A DNA stretch of 19,309 nt from Opitutia bacterium UBA957 (GCA_002293065.1 DBCN01000140.1:72857-92165); one strand, 5' to 3'; shown: positions 1 through 8,197, counted from the stretch's first letter. Notes: generated from the letters alone by a model not told the origin. Program-made: numbers and translations.

Positions 1-560
1 AGCGCGAACTTATCCCAGCTCCGCATCGTCCAGGCCGAACGGAAGTTCATCCCCATGATCAGGAAAGGCCGACCGGTCAGTTTCGCCAAGGAGACGGCCC
101 CCGCCTTGAATTCCCGGCGCGGTCCTTTGGGCCCATCGGGCGTCACGCCGGCGTGGTCGCCGCCGCGGACGGCCCGGGTCAGCGACATCAAGGCGGCGGC
201 GCCGCGCTTGTTCGATGACCCACGCACCGCCTTGATGCCCATGAGGCGAAAGAAAGCGACCAACCAACCACCGTCCTTGCTGGTGCTGATCAGCGCGGTG
301 ACCGGACGGTCCAGAAAGCGGTTCGCGATCAACGAAGACGTGAAGAGGCGGTCATGCCAGAGGAGCAGGACGAAGGGTCCGTCGCGGTCGTCGACCTTCG
401 GTACATTGGCGTGGACCCGCAAGGTGCCCAACCAGACGCGCAGGACCAACGCGGCGAACCAAACCCAGAGCCAATGGTACCAGGCCACCTCCACGGGGGT
501 CTCGGGTAAGTCTTGGTTCGGGGCGGTCACCGGGCAATGGACGCAGTTTCCCGGCCGCAT
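1..560 (-). CDS. DUF374 lysophospholipid acyltransferase family protein (partial, C-terminus outside window)
   Basis: Reading the minus strand from 560 gives 186 residues with no stop before the window edge, so the C-terminus is missing. A hydrophobic, Trp-rich N-terminal stretch (about residues 27-45) looks like a membrane anchor. It is followed by LLLWHDRL (about 66-72), ISTSKDGG (91-98), VRGSSNKRG (112-120) and VTPDGPKGPRR (139-149). That order is typical of the DUF374 branch of LPLAT-type acyltransferases, which resemble the lipid A late acyltransferases; WHDRL stands where the catalytic His-Asp motif is expected. The probable role is acyl transfer to a membrane lipid or lipid A precursor at the inner membrane; the substrate cannot be read from sequence. 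The start is uncertain. ATG at 560 gives an odd CVHC at residues 6-9. GTG at 530 would begin at VTAPNQ and leave that out, and GTG at 569 is also in frame. It is the last visible gene of a minus-strand operon, 9 nt after the NUDIX stop. Confidence 0.85.
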   Translation of the reverse strand, partial: MRPGNCVHCPVTAPNQDLPETPVEVAWYHWLWVWFAALVLRVWLGTLRVHANVPKVDDRDGPFVLLLWHDRLFTSSLIANRFLDRPVTALISTSKDGGWLVAFFRLMGIKAVRGSSNKRGAAALMSLTRAVRGGDHAGVTPDGPKGPRREFKAGAVSLAKLTGRPFLIMGMNFRSAWTMRSWDKFA

Positions 561-569
561 TTCAAACAC

Positions 570-1112
570 TTACGCAAGGCCCAGGGCGCGGCGAACGTCG
601 GGGCGACCGTAGAGGTGTACCAGAGGCAGCGAAAACCCGGCCGGGGAACGCTGCATCCATGCATCTACTTCGGCCGGCTGGCGCCAGAGGATGGAATCCA
701 CCTCCGCCCGCCCCAAGGTCGGGGCGAAGTCGCCGCGCAACAGGTAGGAGCGGACGAATTCGTGCCCGAGGTCCGCATGGCATGGGGCGTAATCAATTTC
801 TAGTAAGTCCTCGGGGCGGACCACCAGGCCGATTTCCTCCCGCAATTCCCGGACCGCAGCCACAGGGTAGGTCTCCCCGCTGTCGACATGTCCGGCGCAG
901 GAGGTGCTGACCTGTCCGGGGCAGTTGTCCTTGGCGTACGAGCGGCGTTGCAGGCAGAGCTGGCCATCGGCGCGCAGCCAGAAGATGTGGATGGCGCGGT
1001 GCCGGAGTTGCCGCCGGTGGATCTCGCTGCGGGGGCAGGAGCCGATGACGACGTCCTGTTCGTCGACGACGTCGAAGACTTCATCCGGCGACTGGCCGAT
1101 TTCCTTTCTCAT
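570..1112 (-). CDS. NUDIX hydrolase, YfcD / isopentenyl-diphosphate isomerase-like
   Basis: This 180-residue protein carries a perfect NUDIX box at residues 74-96: Gly74, five residues, Glu80, seven residues, then Arg88-Glu89, Glu92-Glu93 and Gly95. The box binds the catalytic Mg2+. The N-terminal EVFDVVDEQDVVIG and the later RHRAIHIF are typical of the YfcD / IPP-isomerase-like NUDIX branch. By homology it hydrolyses, or in isomerase relatives rearranges, a diphosphate-containing substrate; YfcD-type proteins have no firmly assigned substrate. The start is set at ATG 1112 because its ATGA overlaps the stop of the upstream metallopeptidase gene (4 nt), the usual sign of translational coupling. 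An in-frame ATG at 1175 would add 21 residues lying wholly inside the upstream gene. The gene belongs to a four-gene minus-strand operon. Confidence 0.9.
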   Translation of the reverse strand: MRKEIGQSPDEVFDVVDEQDVVIGSCPRSEIHRRQLRHRAIHIFWLRADGQLCLQRRSYAKDNCPGQVSTSCAGHVDSGETYPVAAVRELREEIGLVVRPEDLLEIDYAPCHADLGHEFVRSYLLRGDFAPTLGRAEVDSILWRQPAEVDAWMQRSPAGFSLPLVHLYGRPDVRRALGLA

Positions 1113-1834
1113 GGGCGGCCCAGATCCATGATGATGTTCCAGCGTTTGGTCAATTCGCGGTCGTGCTTCTTCCACGCAGGATCCCAGGCGGCGAGCTGAT
1201 TCCAGAAGCGGTCGGAGTGGTCCATGTGCCTGCGGTGCGCCAGTTCATGGTAGATGACGTGGTCGTGGACCACGGGTGGCAGGAGGACGAGGCGCCAGTT
1301 GAGCGAGAGCGCCCCGTGCTGCGAACAGGAGCCCCAACGGCTGGTCTGGTCGCGGACGCTCACGCCATCCACGCTGACCCCGACCCGGCGAGCGAGGCGT
1401 TCGACGGCCAACGGCAAGCCGGTTTCGGCCAGTCGCCGCAGCACGCGCACGGCCGCGGCTTCCCTGCCCTCGGTGGGCAGGTGCATTTCGACGGCGTCCG
1501 CTTCTTGGGCGATGATCAGCCGGGCCCGTGCTCCGGTCAAAATGCTCACCTCCATCATGCGCTCGTCCAGGGTGGCCCAGGGAAACTTCTCCAAATGGGT
1601 GAGGAGCGAGGGTTGGACCGCGCGCGCCTTTTGGACGACTTGCTCCAACCACGGGAGATTGTCCTTCAGGAACGCCAGCGCCGACGCCTGCGAAGCATGG
1701 ACAGGGTACGTCAGTTCGACCCGTGGGCCCGGCTTGACGGAAAGTCGCACGCGGCGGGCACGTTCCGATGGCTTGGGCCAAACCTGCACCATGCGGCCAG
1801 CCACATGCACCGTGATGGGTTGCTCCGCGGGCAT
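1109..1834 (-). CDS. YgjP-like (DUF45) zinc metallopeptidase
   Basis: The 241-residue protein has HELAH at 196-200 followed by His206, the HExxH-x5-H pattern that gives three zinc ligands and the catalytic Glu197 in the YgjP/DUF45 (M48-like) family. TSRWGSC at about 164-170 and NWRLVLLP at about 179-186 are also hallmarks of this family. The length is normal for YgjP-like proteins (about 230-250 residues). I see no signal peptide or membrane segment, so a cytoplasmic location is expected. Related proteins are predicted metal-dependent hydrolases, often found next to restriction or DNA-processing genes, and their substrate is poorly known. Here the gene lies 4 nt after mazG and overlaps the NUDIX start by 4 nt, so co-transcription is very likely. 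Family assignment is confident; biological role is unknown. Confidence 0.9.
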   Translation of the reverse strand: MPAEQPITVHVAGRMVQVWPKPSERARRVRLSVKPGPRVELTYPVHASQASALAFLKDNLPWLEQVVQKARAVQPSLLTHLEKFPWATLDERMMEVSILTGARARLIIAQEADAVEMHLPTEGREAAAVRVLRRLAETGLPLAVERLARRVGVSVDGVSVRDQTSRWGSCSQHGALSLNWRLVLLPPVVHDHVIYHELAHRRHMDHSDRFWNQLAAWDPAWKKHDRELTKRWNIIMDLGRP

Positions 1835-1838
1835 CGCG

Positions 1839-2501
1839 TTAGCCCTGCGGCGTGCCGTGCTTTTCGGCCTCGGCCACCACCGTCGCGGTGTGCCGGCGCA
1901 ACGCCGAATCGGGATCGATGCCGGCGTCGCGACAAGCGGCGATCAGTTCGAAGAGTTTCTGGCCGGCGGCGGCTTCGGAAAGTCCCTGCGCGGTGGCGGC
2001 GACCGCCGCGCGGTTCACCGTGGTCCCGGTATCCAGCACCTTTTTCTGCACTTGCTTCCAGACTTCGCGGGCGGTCAGGACCGGATTGAGGGTCGGGGGC
2101 AGCGCCTTGAAGAGCGTCGGCCTGGCGGCGCCTTTCTCCTTGAGCTTGATCTGCTCCCACTGTTTCACGACGGCTTCGGAATCGCCTAGTTTGACCCCGT
2201 CGCCGAAGACGTGCGGGTGTCGACGGACCATCTTGTCGTTCACTTCCCGGGCGACGTCGTCGAAATTGAATTTACCGGCCTCGGTCGCCATCTGGGCATG
2301 CAGCACGACATGGAAAAGGAGGTCGCCCAGTTCTTCCCGGAGGTTGGCATCGTCGTTGCGATCGATGGCTTGGAGGAGTTCGCAGACCTCCTCCACGAGG
2401 CAGTCGCAGATGGTGCGGTGGGTTTGCTCGCGATCCCAGGGGCAACCATCGGGGGCGCGGAGTCGGGCGGTGGTCGCGAGAAGGAGGTCTAGGCCGGACA
2501 T
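1839..2501 (-). CDS. mazG: nucleoside triphosphate pyrophosphohydrolase MazG
   Basis: This 220-residue all-alpha NTP pyrophosphohydrolase converts (d)NTPs to NMP and pyrophosphate and is thought to clear aberrant nucleotides. The N-terminal domain is complete: CPWDREQTH (20-28), the metal site EExxE at Glu37/Glu38/Glu41, ExxD at Glu57/Asp60, and the family signature MVRRHPHVFG (91-100). WEQIK (115-119) opens the second half. The C-terminal half keeps the fold signature, with LFELIAACRDAGIDPDSALRR at about 183-203. However, the acidic motif expected just before it (EEx-GD in homologues) reads EAAAGQ, so that site looks inactive. E. coli MazG is 263 residues with two repeats, so this version is short. 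ATG 2501 was chosen because it precedes the conserved N-terminus directly. It is the first gene of a minus-strand operon and is divergent from trpC. Confidence 0.93.
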   Translation of the reverse strand: MSGLDLLLATTARLRAPDGCPWDREQTHRTICDCLVEEVCELLQAIDRNDDANLREELGDLLFHVVLHAQMATEAGKFNFDDVAREVNDKMVRRHPHVFGDGVKLGDSEAVVKQWEQIKLKEKGAARPTLFKALPPTLNPVLTAREVWKQVQKKVLDTGTTVNRAAVAATAQGLSEAAAGQKLFELIAACRDAGIDPDSALRRHTATVVAEAEKHGTPQG

Positions 2502-2576
2502 GACCCGATGGAGAGGGGTCTGGGCGGGGGAGTCAAAACGATTGCCAGAAGGCTCGGTCTCGTTTCCGTTGTGGGG

Positions 2577-3368
2577 GTGGACAAACTGACGGAAATCATG
2601 GACGCCAAGCGCCGGGAAATTGCCCCGTTCGCTCGTGCCGTCACGGAAGCCGAACTGGCCGCCTTCGCGGGTCGCTCCCGCCTGCCTGGCTTTCGCCAGT
2701 CTTTGCACGTCCCGGGCCGCCTGACCGTCATCGCTGAGGTGAAGCGGGCATCGCCGAGCGTCGGCACCATCCGCTCCGAAGTGAACGCCGTGGCGCAAGC
2801 CCGGCTCTACGCGGAAGCCGGGGCCGAATGCCTGTCCGTGCTGACGGAGTCGACCTACTTCAAGGGCCAGCTGCAGGACCTCATCGAAGTCGTCCAAGAC
2901 CAAGCGACGCTCCCGGTCCCCCGCCCTTGCATCCGCAAGGACTTCATGGTGCACCCTTACCAAGTGCTCGAAGCCGCCCAAGCCGGCGCCCGTTGCATCC
3001 TCATCATCGTCCGCGGTCTCACCGACGCCGAGATCCGTCCCATCCATGCCGCCGCCAAGTGGGCGGGGCTGGATACGCTTTTCGAGGTCCACGATGAAGC
3101 GGAACTCGAACGTGCCTTGCGCCATGACCCCGACATGGTCGGCGTCAACAACCGCAACCTGTCGACCTTCCAGATCGACCTGAGCTTCGCCGAGCGTGTC
3201 ATCCCGCAGATGCCCGCGCACATCCTCAAGGTCGCGGAGAGCGGCATCAAGACGGCGGAAGACGCCGCCCGGATGCGCCACGCCGGTGCGCATGCCCTGC
3301 TTGTCGGCGAATCCTTGATGCGCGCGGACAGTCCCGCGGCGCTCCTGCAGGCTTTTCGCGGCCGATGA
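2577..3368 (+). CDS. trpC: indole-3-glycerol-phosphate synthase
   Basis: This 263-residue TIM-barrel enzyme of tryptophan biosynthesis converts carboxyphenylamino-deoxyribulose 5-phosphate to indole-3-glycerol phosphate. Visible active-site motifs, numbered from GTG 2577, are AEVKRASPS with Glu54 and Lys56, RKDF with Lys121, FEVH with Glu170, NNRN at about 191-194, and AESG with Glu221/Ser222. These are the catalytic and phosphate-binding positions of the family. The start is ambiguous. GTG 2577 gives VDKLTEIMDAKRREI, which aligns with normal IGPS N-termini. ATG 2508 would add 23 atypical residues and leave only 6 nt to the divergent mazG start. ATG 2598 is also possible. No other trp gene is in the window, so trpC stands apart from any trp operon. 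Its stop overlaps the rsmA start by 4 nt (ATGA). Confidence 0.93.
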   Translation: MDKLTEIMDAKRREIAPFARAVTEAELAAFAGRSRLPGFRQSLHVPGRLTVIAEVKRASPSVGTIRSEVNAVAQARLYAEAGAECLSVLTESTYFKGQLQDLIEVVQDQATLPVPRPCIRKDFMVHPYQVLEAAQAGARCILIIVRGLTDAEIRPIHAAAKWAGLDTLFEVHDEAELERALRHDPDMVGVNNRNLSTFQIDLSFAERVIPQMPAHILKVAESGIKTAEDAARMRHAGAHALLVGESLMRADSPAALLQAFRGR

Positions 3369-4198
3369 ACGACGGCCCCTTGTCGCAGACCGAAACCCGT
3401 GAGTTGCTCGCGCGGCTGGCGCACATGCCCAAGAAGTGGCTGGGCCAGAACTTCCTGATCGATGGAAACATCGTGCGGAAGTCGCTCGAACTGGCCGAGA
3501 TCAAGCCCGGTGACCGCGTCTTGGAGGTCGGGCCGGGCCTAGGGACCCTGACGCGCACCCTGTTGGGCGCGGGGGTTGAACTTCACGCGGTCGAGGCCGA
3601 CCCGACGATGGTCTATCACCTGAAGCAATCCCTTTTGCCCCGCTGGCCCCAAGCCTTCCATCTCACGGAAGGTGACGCCGTCGAGAAACCTCTGGCGGAC
3701 CTGGTCGCCCCGGCTGATGGGTCGTTCAAGGTCGTCGCGAATCTGCCGTACGCCATCTCCACTCCATGGATGGATGCCATCTGCGCGGGGCCGCACCCCG
3801 AGATCATGGTGCTCATGCTCCAACGCGAAGCCGCGGATCGCCTGACCGCCGAGGTCGGTACGAAACATTGGTCCGCGGTCACGGCGCAGGTTAGCCTCGC
3901 TTTCGAGAAGGTGAAGCTGCACCCCGTCCCCGGGCAGTCCTTCAACCCGCCGCCCAAGGTCGACTCCTGCCTGCTCGTCCTGAAGCGGAAACCGAACGCC
4001 CAACGCTTCAGTGCCCGGGCTCGCGAGGTATCCCGGGCCCTGTTCACCCAGCGCCGCAAACAAGTCGGGTCGTCCGCCAAGAACCTCTTTCCCGAAGCAG
4101 CGGACGTGCGTGCGTGGCTGGAGGCCTTGCCCAGCCATGGACTGACCGCCCAAGCTCGCCCCGAGGACATCCCAGCGGCCGTCTGGCTGAGGCTCTAA
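3365..4198 (+). CDS. rsmA: 16S rRNA (adenine1518-N6/adenine1519-N6)-dimethyltransferase
   Basis: The 277-residue protein matches RsmA/KsgA, which dimethylates two adjacent adenines in the 3' terminal hairpin of 16S rRNA late in 30S subunit assembly, using S-adenosylmethionine. Seen in order: KKWLGQNFLID (23-33), the SAM-binding glycine motif VLEVGPGLG (52-60), acidic EADP (77-80), the catalytic NLPY (126-129) and FNPPPKVDS (193-201), which is highly specific to this family. The length is normal, with a C-terminal helical domain from about residue 205. ATG 3365 overlaps the trpC stop by 4 nt, so the two genes are probably translated from one mRNA. A gap of 48 nt leads to rimO, another ribosome-modification gene. 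Confidence 0.95.
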   Translation: MNDGPLSQTETRELLARLAHMPKKWLGQNFLIDGNIVRKSLELAEIKPGDRVLEVGPGLGTLTRTLLGAGVELHAVEADPTMVYHLKQSLLPRWPQAFHLTEGDAVEKPLADLVAPADGSFKVVANLPYAISTPWMDAICAGPHPEIMVLMLQREAADRLTAEVGTKHWSAVTAQVSLAFEKVKLHPVPGQSFNPPPKVDSCLLVLKRKPNAQRFSARAREVSRALFTQRRKQVGSSAKNLFPEAADVRAWLEALPSHGLTAQARPEDIPAAVWLRL

Positions 4199-4246
4199 AC
4201 ACCCCGGAAGGTTGCTTTTCTTGGCCAAGGTGGTCTTTCTGTACCC

Positions 4247-5626
4247 ATGTCCGTCAAAGTAGGCCTAGTCTCCCTTGGTTGCGCCAAGAACCTCATCGAT
4301 TCCGAAATCATGATCGGCCACCTCGCCAAGGCCGGCATGACCATGACGGCCAATGCCGCCGATGCGGACGTGGTCATCGTCAACACCTGCTCATTTATCG
4401 ATGCCTCGAAGCATGAGGCCCTCGAAGCCATCTACGAGATGAGCGACGGCAAGGCGACCGCCCGCAAGAAGAACCAGAAGCTCATCGTGGCGGGTTGCAT
4501 GTCGCAGCGCTACCAAGGCGCCCTCCCCGTCGTCGAAGGCGCCAAGGGCCAAGTCGAACTCCCCAAGGTCGATGCGTTCATCGGTCTCGACCAGGTGACC
4601 AACATCGTCCCCGTCATCCATAAGGTCATGGGCGGTGAAGCCGGCATGACGGAGTTCCTGGCCAAGACCACGACGTTCATTCCGGATTACGACACGCCCC
4701 GCTTCCGCCTGACGCCGAAGCATTCGGCCTACATCAAGATCGCGGAAGGCTGCAACCACCCCTGCACTTTCTGCATCATCCCCCGCATCCGTGGCCGGCA
4801 CCGCAGCCGGACGGTCGAATCCGTGGTCAAGGAAGCCCAGCAGCTGGTGAAGGAAGGCGTCAAGGAGCTGAACCTCATCTCCCAGGACACGACCTACTTC
4901 GGGATGGATCGCTGGACCGAGGAACGCCCGAACCCGCGCAGCAAAGTGGACTCGTCGAAGGGCGAATCCATCGCCTCCCTGCTCCGCGAATTGGACGCCA
5001 TCCCCGGCGATTACTGGATCCGCCTGCTCTACACCCACCCGGCGCACTGGAGCGACGAACTCATCGAAACGATCGCCCAGTCCAAGCACGTCGCCCGCTA
5101 CGTCGACATCCCCCTGCAGCACATTTCGAGCAAGATGCTCACGGCGATGCAGCGCGAGACCAGCGGTGACTACATCCGCGACCTCATCCGCCGCATGCGC
5201 GTCGGCGCCCCGGACATGGCGATCCGGACGACCTTCATCGTCGGTTTCCCCGGCGAAACCGAAGAGGACTTCCAGGAACTCCTCGCTTTCCTCGCGGCCA
5301 CCCGCTTCGACCGCGTCGGCATCTTCAAGTATTCCAAGGAAGAAGGCACGAAGGCCGCCAAGATGGACGGCCACCTCTCGGATGAAGTGAAGGCCGACCG
5401 TTACGACCGGGCCATGACCTTGCTGCAGCGCCTCTCGCAGGAGCGCGGCGAGCGTTTCGTCGGTCGCAAACTCCGCGTCCTCGTCGAAAGTCCGGGTGTG
5501 GGGCGCAGCGAAGGCGACGCCATGGACATCGATGGCATCGTCAAGGTGCCGAAGAAGTTCCCGGTGGGCGAATTCGCGGACGTGACGGTGACCGGCGCCG
5601 AGGCCTACGACCTCATCGCCAAGTAA
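4247..5626 (+). CDS. rimO: ribosomal protein S12 methylthiotransferase RimO
   Basis: This 459-residue radical-SAM enzyme adds a methylthio group to the conserved aspartate of ribosomal protein S12. The N-terminal UPF0004 domain supplies three cysteines for the auxiliary [4Fe-4S] cluster: Cys12 (SLGCAKN), Cys48 (NTCSF) and Cys84 (AGCMS). The radical-SAM cluster motif CxxxCxxC is at Cys169, Cys173 and Cys176. HPAHW, DIPLQH and VGFPGETEEDF follow as in the family, and a TRAM domain fills about the last 65 residues. SLGCAKNLIDSE points to RimO rather than the tRNA-modifying MiaB. ATG 4247 opens directly on the conserved N-terminus. It is probably co-transcribed with rsmA. It ends 1 nt before the stop of the convergent SNF2 gene, so there is no room for a terminator between them. 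Confidence 0.95.
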   Translation: MSVKVGLVSLGCAKNLIDSEIMIGHLAKAGMTMTANAADADVVIVNTCSFIDASKHEALEAIYEMSDGKATARKKNQKLIVAGCMSQRYQGALPVVEGAKGQVELPKVDAFIGLDQVTNIVPVIHKVMGGEAGMTEFLAKTTTFIPDYDTPRFRLTPKHSAYIKIAEGCNHPCTFCIIPRIRGRHRSRTVESVVKEAQQLVKEGVKELNLISQDTTYFGMDRWTEERPNPRSKVDSSKGESIASLLRELDAIPGDYWIRLLYTHPAHWSDELIETIAQSKHVARYVDIPLQHISSKMLTAMQRETSGDYIRDLIRRMRVGAPDMAIRTTFIVGFPGETEEDFQELLAFLAATRFDRVGIFKYSKEEGTKAAKMDGHLSDEVKADRYDRAMTLLQRLSQERGERFVGRKLRVLVESPGVGRSEGDAMDIDGIVKVPKKFPVGEFADVTVTGAEAYDLIAK

Positions 5627-5627
5627 C

Positions 5628-8168
5628 TCAGGCTTCTTGTTCGCGTTCCGGGGCGACCTCCGCGGAAGCGGCGGCGGCCGGTGAATCGCTGAGTCGGATG
5701 AGCGCGTCGAGCGACGAGAAGTGCCGCGTCCAATCCGTCATGTCGGGGATATCGCCGACGACGGCCGAGAAGAGTTCGCGCTTCTCCTGCTTGAGCTCCT
5801 CGATGCGCTCCTCCACGGTGCCCGGGGCGATCATGCGGTAGATGAGCACGGGATTCTTTTGGCCGATGCGGTGGACGCGGTCGACGGCTTGGGCCTCGAC
5901 GGCGGGGTTCCACCACGGATCGAGCAAGAACACGTATTCCGCCGTGTTCAAGGTGATGCCGGTGCCGCCCGCCTTGAGCGAAGCCAAGAACAAGGCGGGG
6001 CCCTTCGTCTCCTTGAACCGTTCGACGGGCGCGGAGCGATCCTTGGTTTCCCCCGTCAGCTCGAAGATCGGCAGGTTCGGCAGGTCGCGTGCCAAAGCTT
6101 TCTTCACCCGTTCGATGAGCGAGACGAATTGCGAGAAGACCACGGCCTTGGAACCGTTGGCCGCCACTTCCGCCAGCTTCGAGACCAAGAGCGTGATCTT
6201 GCCGGAGTGGGCGCTGGGACAGCCGGAATTGTCGGGCAAGAGGCCGGGGTCGCAACAGACCTGCCGCAAGCGCATGAGCAAGGTGAGCACCGAGGTGGCA
6301 TCGCGAGACAACAACCCGGCGAGTTCGCCCGAAAGTCCGCTGCCTTGCGTCAGGTGCTGGTAGAGCGCGCGTTGCTCATGGGTGAGCGGACACGGCAAGA
6401 CGACCTCCATCTTCGGCGGAATATCCGCCGCGACGTGCCGCTTGAGCCGACGCAGGATGAAGGGGGAAACTTGCCGGCGGACCTTGACCAGTCCCGCCGA
6501 GGGGTCGCGCAACATCACGCGTTCGAAGTTCGCGCGCTTGCCGAGCAAGCCGGGCATGAGGAAGCGGAAGATGGTCCAGATGTCGGTCGGACGGTTCTCG
6601 AGGGGCGTTCCCGTGATGGCGATGCGGTGGTCGGCCTGCACGGACAAGCACGTCTGGGTGGTCTTCGATTCCGGGTTCTTGATGGCCTGGGCTTCGTCCA
6701 GGATGGCGTAACCAAACTTCGTCTTTTCCAGCAGATTGGCGTGCCGGCGTAGCTGCGTGTAGCTCGAGATCCAAAGTTTGGCTTCGGGATGTTTGGCGAA
6801 ATCATCTTCCGCGGTGAGGACCGAGGCGGACAGCTCCGGGTGGAAACGTTTGATTTCGCCGAGCCAGACCGGGATCACGCTCGCCGGACACACGATGAGC
6901 GAGCGTTCGCCCACCGGACGCGATGCGAGCAAGGCCAGGACCTGGACCGTCTTGCCGAGGCCCATCTCATCGGCCAGCAAAGGGTGCGAGCCCAGGTCGC
7001 AAAGTCGACCGAGCCACGTGACGCCCTTGGCTTGGTACGGGCGCAGGTGTTGCGGCAGGTTGTCGGGCGGGATGGGCTCCTGCAGGAGTTGGTCTTTCCA
7101 GGCGCGCAAGTCGTCGTTGAGCCGGAGCGCCCCCACGGCGGCATGGTCAAACAAGGACAACAACAGGTACCGCGGCACTTCCCCGTCCTTGGCCTTCCAA
7201 TCTTCGGAGAAGTCCGCCACGGCCGCGTTGTAGGCCACCACGCCCTTGCCGGGGAGGATGACGGGGCGCCCGCCGGCCTTGAGCAGGAGCTTCTGTTCAT
7301 GGGTCTGCAGTTGGTGGGTGCCGGCTTTGAGACGCCAATTCAGCCGGAACGATTTCCCGTCGGCCCCGGATTCGGCTTCCGCGTCGACGGCGACCTGGAG
7401 CTGTTCGTTCCGGAAAATGTTCAGGCCCTCCTCGCCCTGGAGCTTGAAGCGCTTGCGCCACTCGTTGAGCTCTTCGCGCACGAAACGTTCGATTCGGCCG
7501 ATGTTGTCCATCGCCCATGTGCCGGCGGTCTTGCTGTAGGCGTAGCCGGCGCGATGCGCCGCCGTGCTGAAGCGGAAGAGCGTCTGCCGCTGCTCATCGG
7601 AAAGCTCGTCGCCGGGGATCGAGCCGGGACCGAAGCAATTCCAGGAGTGCCCGCCACGCCCGACCCAGGAGGCCGAGGCCGTGAGCCCTTCCGAGGTCAG
7701 GTCAAAGGAGACCTGGAGCTTCAGGGCAGTCCGGCCACCCGTATCCTTGGGCTCCGCCTTGGCGATCGGAGCGATTTCCGCCGCGGGGGCCGTATCGTCG
7801 ATGGCCTTGATCTCATCGGCGAGAAGTTCTTCGACCTCATACATCGTCGCGACCGCGAACGGCGCGCCGTTTTCTTCTTCCGGCAAGGATGTGCGCCACT
7901 CGAGCGCGCCGTTCCGGAGTTCGATGACCGCGCGGACGGTCTGGGTTTCCGTCTTGGTGACGCCCTCGGCGGAAGTCGGTTTGAGTTCGAGGGTTCGGAC
8001 CAGCCCCTCGGTGTAAAGACGCCGACCTTCCTCGAGGTCTTCCGTTTTGAACGCACCCTCCCAGTCCTCCGGAAGGTGCCCGAACCAGCGTTCGAGGGCC
8101 TCCGTGGAATAGGAGCGGTTTGCCGGTCTTGGGGTAGACATCGACGTTTTGTGATTAAACCTAGCCAT
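5628..8168 (-). CDS. SNF2-family DEAD/DEAH-box ATPase / helicase-like protein
   Basis: This 846-residue protein has a complete SNF2 ATPase in its C-terminal half. It shows LRPYQAKGVTWL (376-387), Walker A in DEMGLGKT (400-407), Walker B LDEAQAIKN (490-498), ITGTPLENR (518-526), CCDPGLLP, VVFSQF, an SLKAGGTGITLN-type motif V and VDRVHRIGQ (about 762-770). SNF2 proteins use ATP to translocate on DNA or remodel protein-DNA complexes; the bacterial versions mostly lack defined targets. Residues 1-370 are poorly conserved. Around 25-120 the pattern EEGRRLYTEGLVRTLEL resembles the region before the CxC/CxH ligands of SWIM-type N-termini, but no cysteine ligands are present. ATG 8168 is used; in-frame ATG 8141 (MSTPRPANRS) is equally plausible. 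A strong promoter lies just upstream at 8198-8226. The gene is convergent with rimO. Confidence 0.9.
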   Translation of the reverse strand: MARFNHKTSMSTPRPANRSYSTEALERWFGHLPEDWEGAFKTEDLEEGRRLYTEGLVRTLELKPTSAEGVTKTETQTVRAVIELRNGALEWRTSLPEEENGAPFAVATMYEVEELLADEIKAIDDTAPAAEIAPIAKAEPKDTGGRTALKLQVSFDLTSEGLTASASWVGRGGHSWNCFGPGSIPGDELSDEQRQTLFRFSTAAHRAGYAYSKTAGTWAMDNIGRIERFVREELNEWRKRFKLQGEEGLNIFRNEQLQVAVDAEAESGADGKSFRLNWRLKAGTHQLQTHEQKLLLKAGGRPVILPGKGVVAYNAAVADFSEDWKAKDGEVPRYLLLSLFDHAAVGALRLNDDLRAWKDQLLQEPIPPDNLPQHLRPYQAKGVTWLGRLCDLGSHPLLADEMGLGKTVQVLALLASRPVGERSLIVCPASVIPVWLGEIKRFHPELSASVLTAEDDFAKHPEAKLWISSYTQLRRHANLLEKTKFGYAILDEAQAIKNPESKTTQTCLSVQADHRIAITGTPLENRPTDIWTIFRFLMPGLLGKRANFERVMLRDPSAGLVKVRRQVSPFILRRLKRHVAADIPPKMEVVLPCPLTHEQRALYQHLTQGSGLSGELAGLLSRDATSVLTLLMRLRQVCCDPGLLPDNSGCPSAHSGKITLLVSKLAEVAANGSKAVVFSQFVSLIERVKKALARDLPNLPIFELTGETKDRSAPVERFKETKGPALFLASLKAGGTGITLNTAEYVFLLDPWWNPAVEAQAVDRVHRIGQKNPVLIYRMIAPGTVEERIEELKQEKRELFSAVVGDIPDMTDWTRHFSSLDALIRLSDSPAAAASAEVAPEREQEA

Positions 8169-8197
8169 TTAGGACGATGCAACGCCCAAAGTCCTGT

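Noticed and set aside
2508..2576. Upstream ATG start for trpC at 2508.
   Set aside because: The added 23 residues are not IGPS-like and would leave only 6 nt to the divergent mazG start. The family N-terminus fits GTG 2577 or ATG 2598.
2502..2576. Promoters in the mazG-trpC divergent gap (TTGACT on the minus strand, TTGCCA at 2542-2547 on the plus strand).
   Set aside because: Neither -35-like box has a recognisable -10 at 16-18 nt. A promoter must be near, but the sequence does not identify it.
4220..4229. Palindrome CTTGGCCAAG in the rsmA-rimO gap, a possible operator.
   Set aside because: A single 10-bp palindrome without a second copy or promoter elements nearby is expected by chance at this GC content.
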